From assembly GCA_963965975.1 (NCBI GenBank), contig OZ014425.1:4477501-4541500 (forward strand): a DNA stretch of 64,000 nt, read 5' to 3'. This DNA comes from Xestospongia bergquistia (lineage: Eukaryota > Porifera > Demospongiae > Haplosclerida > Petrosiidae). The translations under genes and the position numbers were made by a program. The notes beneath the pieces are model-generated. The model searched no databases. It was given only the letters and a program-made list of their open reading frames with translations, and had not been told where the DNA came from. This document shows positions 60,334 through 64,000 of this stretch, one piece after another. The stretch's first letter is position 1. Every line of letters begins with the position of its first letter.

Positions 60334-61845
60334 TTATTTCATACAGTGCTTATGAAACAGTAGAGCACAGTGCATAAAGCAATCAGCATCAGTATCAACT
60401 GACCAAAGAGGATGACTATCTTTAGGATACCAGTACAACCTATATAATAATAAGAAAACATATTAATATAATATGTCTCTCTGTTTGAGTCTATTACTCG
60501 ACATCTTTGCCTTGTGCTTTCAATGTAAAGTATAGTTCCTTTCCCTGAGAAGGAGGACACCTACGATCTTCTCCTCCTAACACAATAATGACTGAAGCCT
60601 TAACCTACATTACAAAGAGAGAGAATTTTCAACCATCTCTTTCAACCATCTTTATGTATAAATCTACAGGTAATTAGGTTTGTTAACTTGGTATATTCTA
60701 CTCTACTATGTAAACATGCATCCATACTAGTTACAAAACTGCTCCGTCATACTCCAATATGGTTTATACTATAACTGTATAAACCAAATCCTACTTCACA
60801 CCTTCCCCTACTAATGACTAAGATAGAGTCTTTCTACTACCTGTTAACACAACTAGTCCATTATCATTTGCTAAGTAAACAAACTCTCAATGATCTTATA
60901 AGGACAAACGAACAAGACAAACCTGGTGTTTATCAACTAAACTTAAATATTAAATTAATTAAAGGACACAAACCTAATTAACTTCAAAATCTGATCGACA
61001 CAAGGGAGTAGACCATAACATGCAATGTGAATACAGTTAACCATTTGATGATCATTTGATGGTCAACATACCTACCAATAACACCACTTATGTCATACTA
61101 ACAATTATTAGATCCCCAATATAAAAGTATATTTTAAAATATAGTCCCAAAGTTGCTCAGTCAGTTACTAAATGTAATTTGTATACTTTGAAATGTTTGA
61201 TGTAGTGAGAATATGGAATATCTAATCTATGGGGTATCATCCTGTCATCATTTGTTGATAATCTTGTCCTTTGATAGATAGCCTTACTATTCCCACTAAT
61301 ACTACAAATATATGACTTTCAGTTTAGCGTCACGGAAAAAGGGATATACCCATCAGGTGACTGATGGAGCATGGTAATACCCTTGGCCAGTGCTTCATTT
61401 GATACTCTTCACTGCAAATCTCTCTTATTATATTCAGTAGTGTAATATCATTATTTAGCAATTAAAATATGTGGGCAGAATAGTCAGCAATCTGATTGGA
61501 TAACAATATCCTGTTGCCTACATTAACTTATTATAGATTTAATCTAGATTCTGTCCTCACAATCCAATGTCAAAAAGTGGAGTAGAGTCTAGTTCATGTA
61601 ACAAATACATTATACAATAATATCAGTTTGTTAAAATATTTGACTAATAATAAAATTGAGGAGATCATCATACTGAAAAGATTGGACTAAAATTATAACT
61701 ATCTTGTAATATACAGACTCAACCAAATTATATAGACTTACCTTTTTAACATGGATAATAGGAGAAGAATTTAACATGTTAGCATACATTTCAGGAGTAG
61801 GAGCACTAGCAGGATCATAGGGTTGATTGACAACTGAACGTGACC

Positions 61846-61877
<32 letters not shown>

Positions 61878-63499
61878 GAGGGAGGGGGATTTAAATAAGT
61901 AATAATACATTAAATAATACATGTACTTACCAGTCTGGAATATCTGATATATTGCACATTGCTATATAAAAAACAAATGATGTAATTATTAATAATTAAT
62001 GTCGTTATTAATATTAATATTAATATTATGTTAATAAATTTACTTACATGCAATATCAATAACAGGATTACGAATGAAAGCAGCTTTATAACTATCCTAT
62101 AATAACATGTAATAATTGGATATGATGTCATAATGACTCACAGGATATTGACCAATGAGATGAGCTGTAATAAACCCACCATGTGATCCACCTGTCACTA
62201 TCATACGATCTCCATCAGCCTCTCCATTTTTCACAATAGTCTCTGCAGCATACTATAACATTATATAAAGTACTGTAGCCGGCAAAAAAACCTGTTTACC
62301 TGTGTGTCCTGTATATCAAGTGTTCCTACTTTACCAAGTAAACTTGTAATTGCATCTTGTCCAAATCCCATAGAACCATTGTAGTTAACTGTGTGTAAGG
62401 AGAGAGAGAGAGATTATCATTACAGGTAACAAAGTTTCTAACCTAACAAAACACCAAACCCTAGTGCTACAAAGCAAGCATTCCAAGTTATAAAATCAGG
62501 AAAACTTCCAGCATGAGGACCACCATGAGGAAAAACAATTAAAGGAGGGGGTGAGGGAGATGAGACAGGTGAAACAAAGATAGATTGATAGGACAGTCCA
62601 CCTTTAAAATAAATAGATTGTTTTAATAATAAATAAGATATAACATTTACCTCCTTTTCTATTCAAATCAATAATTCTCCATTTTATTTTCTCAGATAAT
62701 GATGTACTAATTGATGCTAAATAGAATGCACAATATATCACAGTTATTATTTATTATAATTATATAATATTAATATTATAGTTATTATATTTATTATAAT
62801 ATACAGTAACTAACCTATTTCACAAAAATTAGTTTGTTTGAAGCCTGTTGTTACACTGGAATCATTTGGTAGCTTAGCAACAAGCTAGAGGAAATACATT
62901 TATCTACTCATGACCTTTTGCCCATCTATGCATTCATTTGTCTGTCCATTTGTATGTTAGTCTGTCCATTTATTTTTTCATGGATCCATTCATATATCCA
63001 TACAAAATAGATGTCAAACTCACTATTTTTGTTGGTTGGGCGGGGTTTGTATAACGAACTACTATCAATCCATTCCATACATCTAGTACATTATATGTAC
63101 CAATATCAGTAGCAGCTGTCATACAATGAACATCACCAGTTACAGTATCAACACATAATATATGATGTAATGACATCTGCATGTCACTGTAATAAAGGTA
63201 CCTCCCATTTGGTCCCCAACAACGCTTTGGTAGAAAAAATGTATAAATACCAGTGAATCCAGTGTCTATGAGAGAGGAAGGAAGGGAGGGAACAAAAGAA
63301 CAAAGTATGAAGGAAGGTAGTGAAAAAAGGAAGATAGAGGAAAAAAAGGAAGTAAACAAATGGAAGTAAGAGAGGAAAGAGAGAGAGAGGTAATAATTTC
63401 TATTTTACTGTTCCAATCTCCTGCTAACCTGTTGGTTTGTTGATGATATCAATTAATGTTGTCACAGATTTAATTTCCCAATCAATCTATATAATGGTA

Positions 63500-63558
<59 letters not shown>

Positions 63559-64000
63559 GGTTTATTAAGTACATACTTGTTTGAGTCTAGCACATGGTCT
63601 ATGAGGACTAGGTAGATCAGCGTCACACTCTAAGAATATTAGTTTATTGCCTTGTGGATTAAATCTTGACTTTAAATGTACTTATTATTGTCTGTGAGTG
63701 CAGCTTGGAAAAAGGAAGACGGTTACTATGGAAACAGATACTGACTAAACTTACTAGAGGAGTTTTTTCTCAAGATCAGCAAACAAATAAAGTGGACCTA
63801 TATAATGACATCATTATGACATCATTGCTAATTAATCCTACTTTCGGTTAAAACAGTAGACAAACCCAAGTTTTAAAGAGAAATTATCATATCCAATAAA
63901 TATCAGTTCATTAGTACTATCAGGTACCCATTGAGCCAATCCACATGACAAATTATCAGGACAATCTACTATAATACATTCTTCAGTAGATATATCAATG
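60334..64000 (-). pseudogene. Second APEH copy, broken, running off the right edge
   Basis: Tandem duplicate of APEH in the same orientation; exons are collinear with copy 1. The last three are 60334-60439, 60498-60604 and 61742-61844. The active-site motifs remain (GGSHGGF near 62190, [16 protein letters not shown]). However, the exon near 63780 has two single-base insertions relative to copy 1, the first giving an early TGA. The exon near 63670 has TAT changed to TAA plus a one-base deletion, and the donor near 63840 lost a base (GTAGGA for GTAAGG). As sequenced it cannot make a full protein; the 5' exons are outside the window. Confidence 0.85.
63500..63559. repeat. ATT microsatellite expanded in the APEH duplicate
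   Basis: About 20 ATT triplets, against about five at the corresponding intron position of copy 1 (57402-57416). Confidence 0.92.

Noticed and set aside
1..64000. CRISPR arrays, bacterial operons, rRNA or tRNA genes
   Set aside because: The tandem repeats lack the regular repeat-spacer pattern, genes have introns, and no tRNA T-arm-like motif in a foldable context was found by eye. A tRNA scan was not possible here.

Overview
The window looks like a compact, AT-rich early-branching metazoan genome, most likely a demosponge of the Amphimedon type. The reasons are many introns of 45-100 bp with GT-AG borders, gene spacings of a few hundred bp, animal-specific families (Bcl-2, POC1, ANKRD26-like and synphilin-like proteins, fibrinogen-like relics), and abundant simple repeats and decayed DNA transposons. 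The species is inferred; no marker gene fixes it. All gene models were assembled by hand by joining exons whose phases agree at every junction.

Layout. 1-4774: two tandem minus-strand paralogues whose proteins start with an N-myristoylation-type MGxFxS. Each pairs a degenerate papain-like domain with a second one; in the complete gene (446 aa) the second domain is intact, while the other gene runs off the left edge. 4775-7383: a decayed hAT-type transposase carrying a nested MITE. 7384-8373: an intronless, bacterial-looking citrulline hydrolase (CtlX/DDAH-like). 8591-19252: a 15-exon ankyrin/coiled-coil gene resembling synphilin-1. 19602-21118 (minus): eIF4E3-like, head to head with a small mucin-like membrane protein (21200-22448). 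22763-25723 (minus): gamma-tubulin complex component 2 (GCP2), head to head with the centriole protein POC1 (26037-28439). 28440-33438: repeats, including a duplicated 1.1-1.2 kb unit with a strong hairpin. 33439-46001: a 36-exon, 2,216-residue ANKRD26-like gene. 46725-48499 (minus): a Bcl-2 family protein with a C-terminal anchor. 48738-58825 (minus): acylaminoacyl-peptidase (APEH), 20 exons and 722 aa, with one 6.6 kb intron. 58826-60333: fibrinogen-domain relics. 60334 to the right edge (minus): a second APEH copy broken by frameshifts and stops.

How genes relate. GCP2, POC1 and the ANKRD26-like gene are neighbours, and the families of all three act at centrosomes, centrioles or basal bodies. 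GCP2 and POC1 share a 313 bp start-to-start interval that could be a bidirectional promoter. APEH and the Bcl-2 gene are adjacent on the same strand. The most unusual items are the fused pseudoenzyme-enzyme papain-like pair at the left edge, the centrosomal neighbourhood, and the APEH duplication with its 5.5 kb intron difference.
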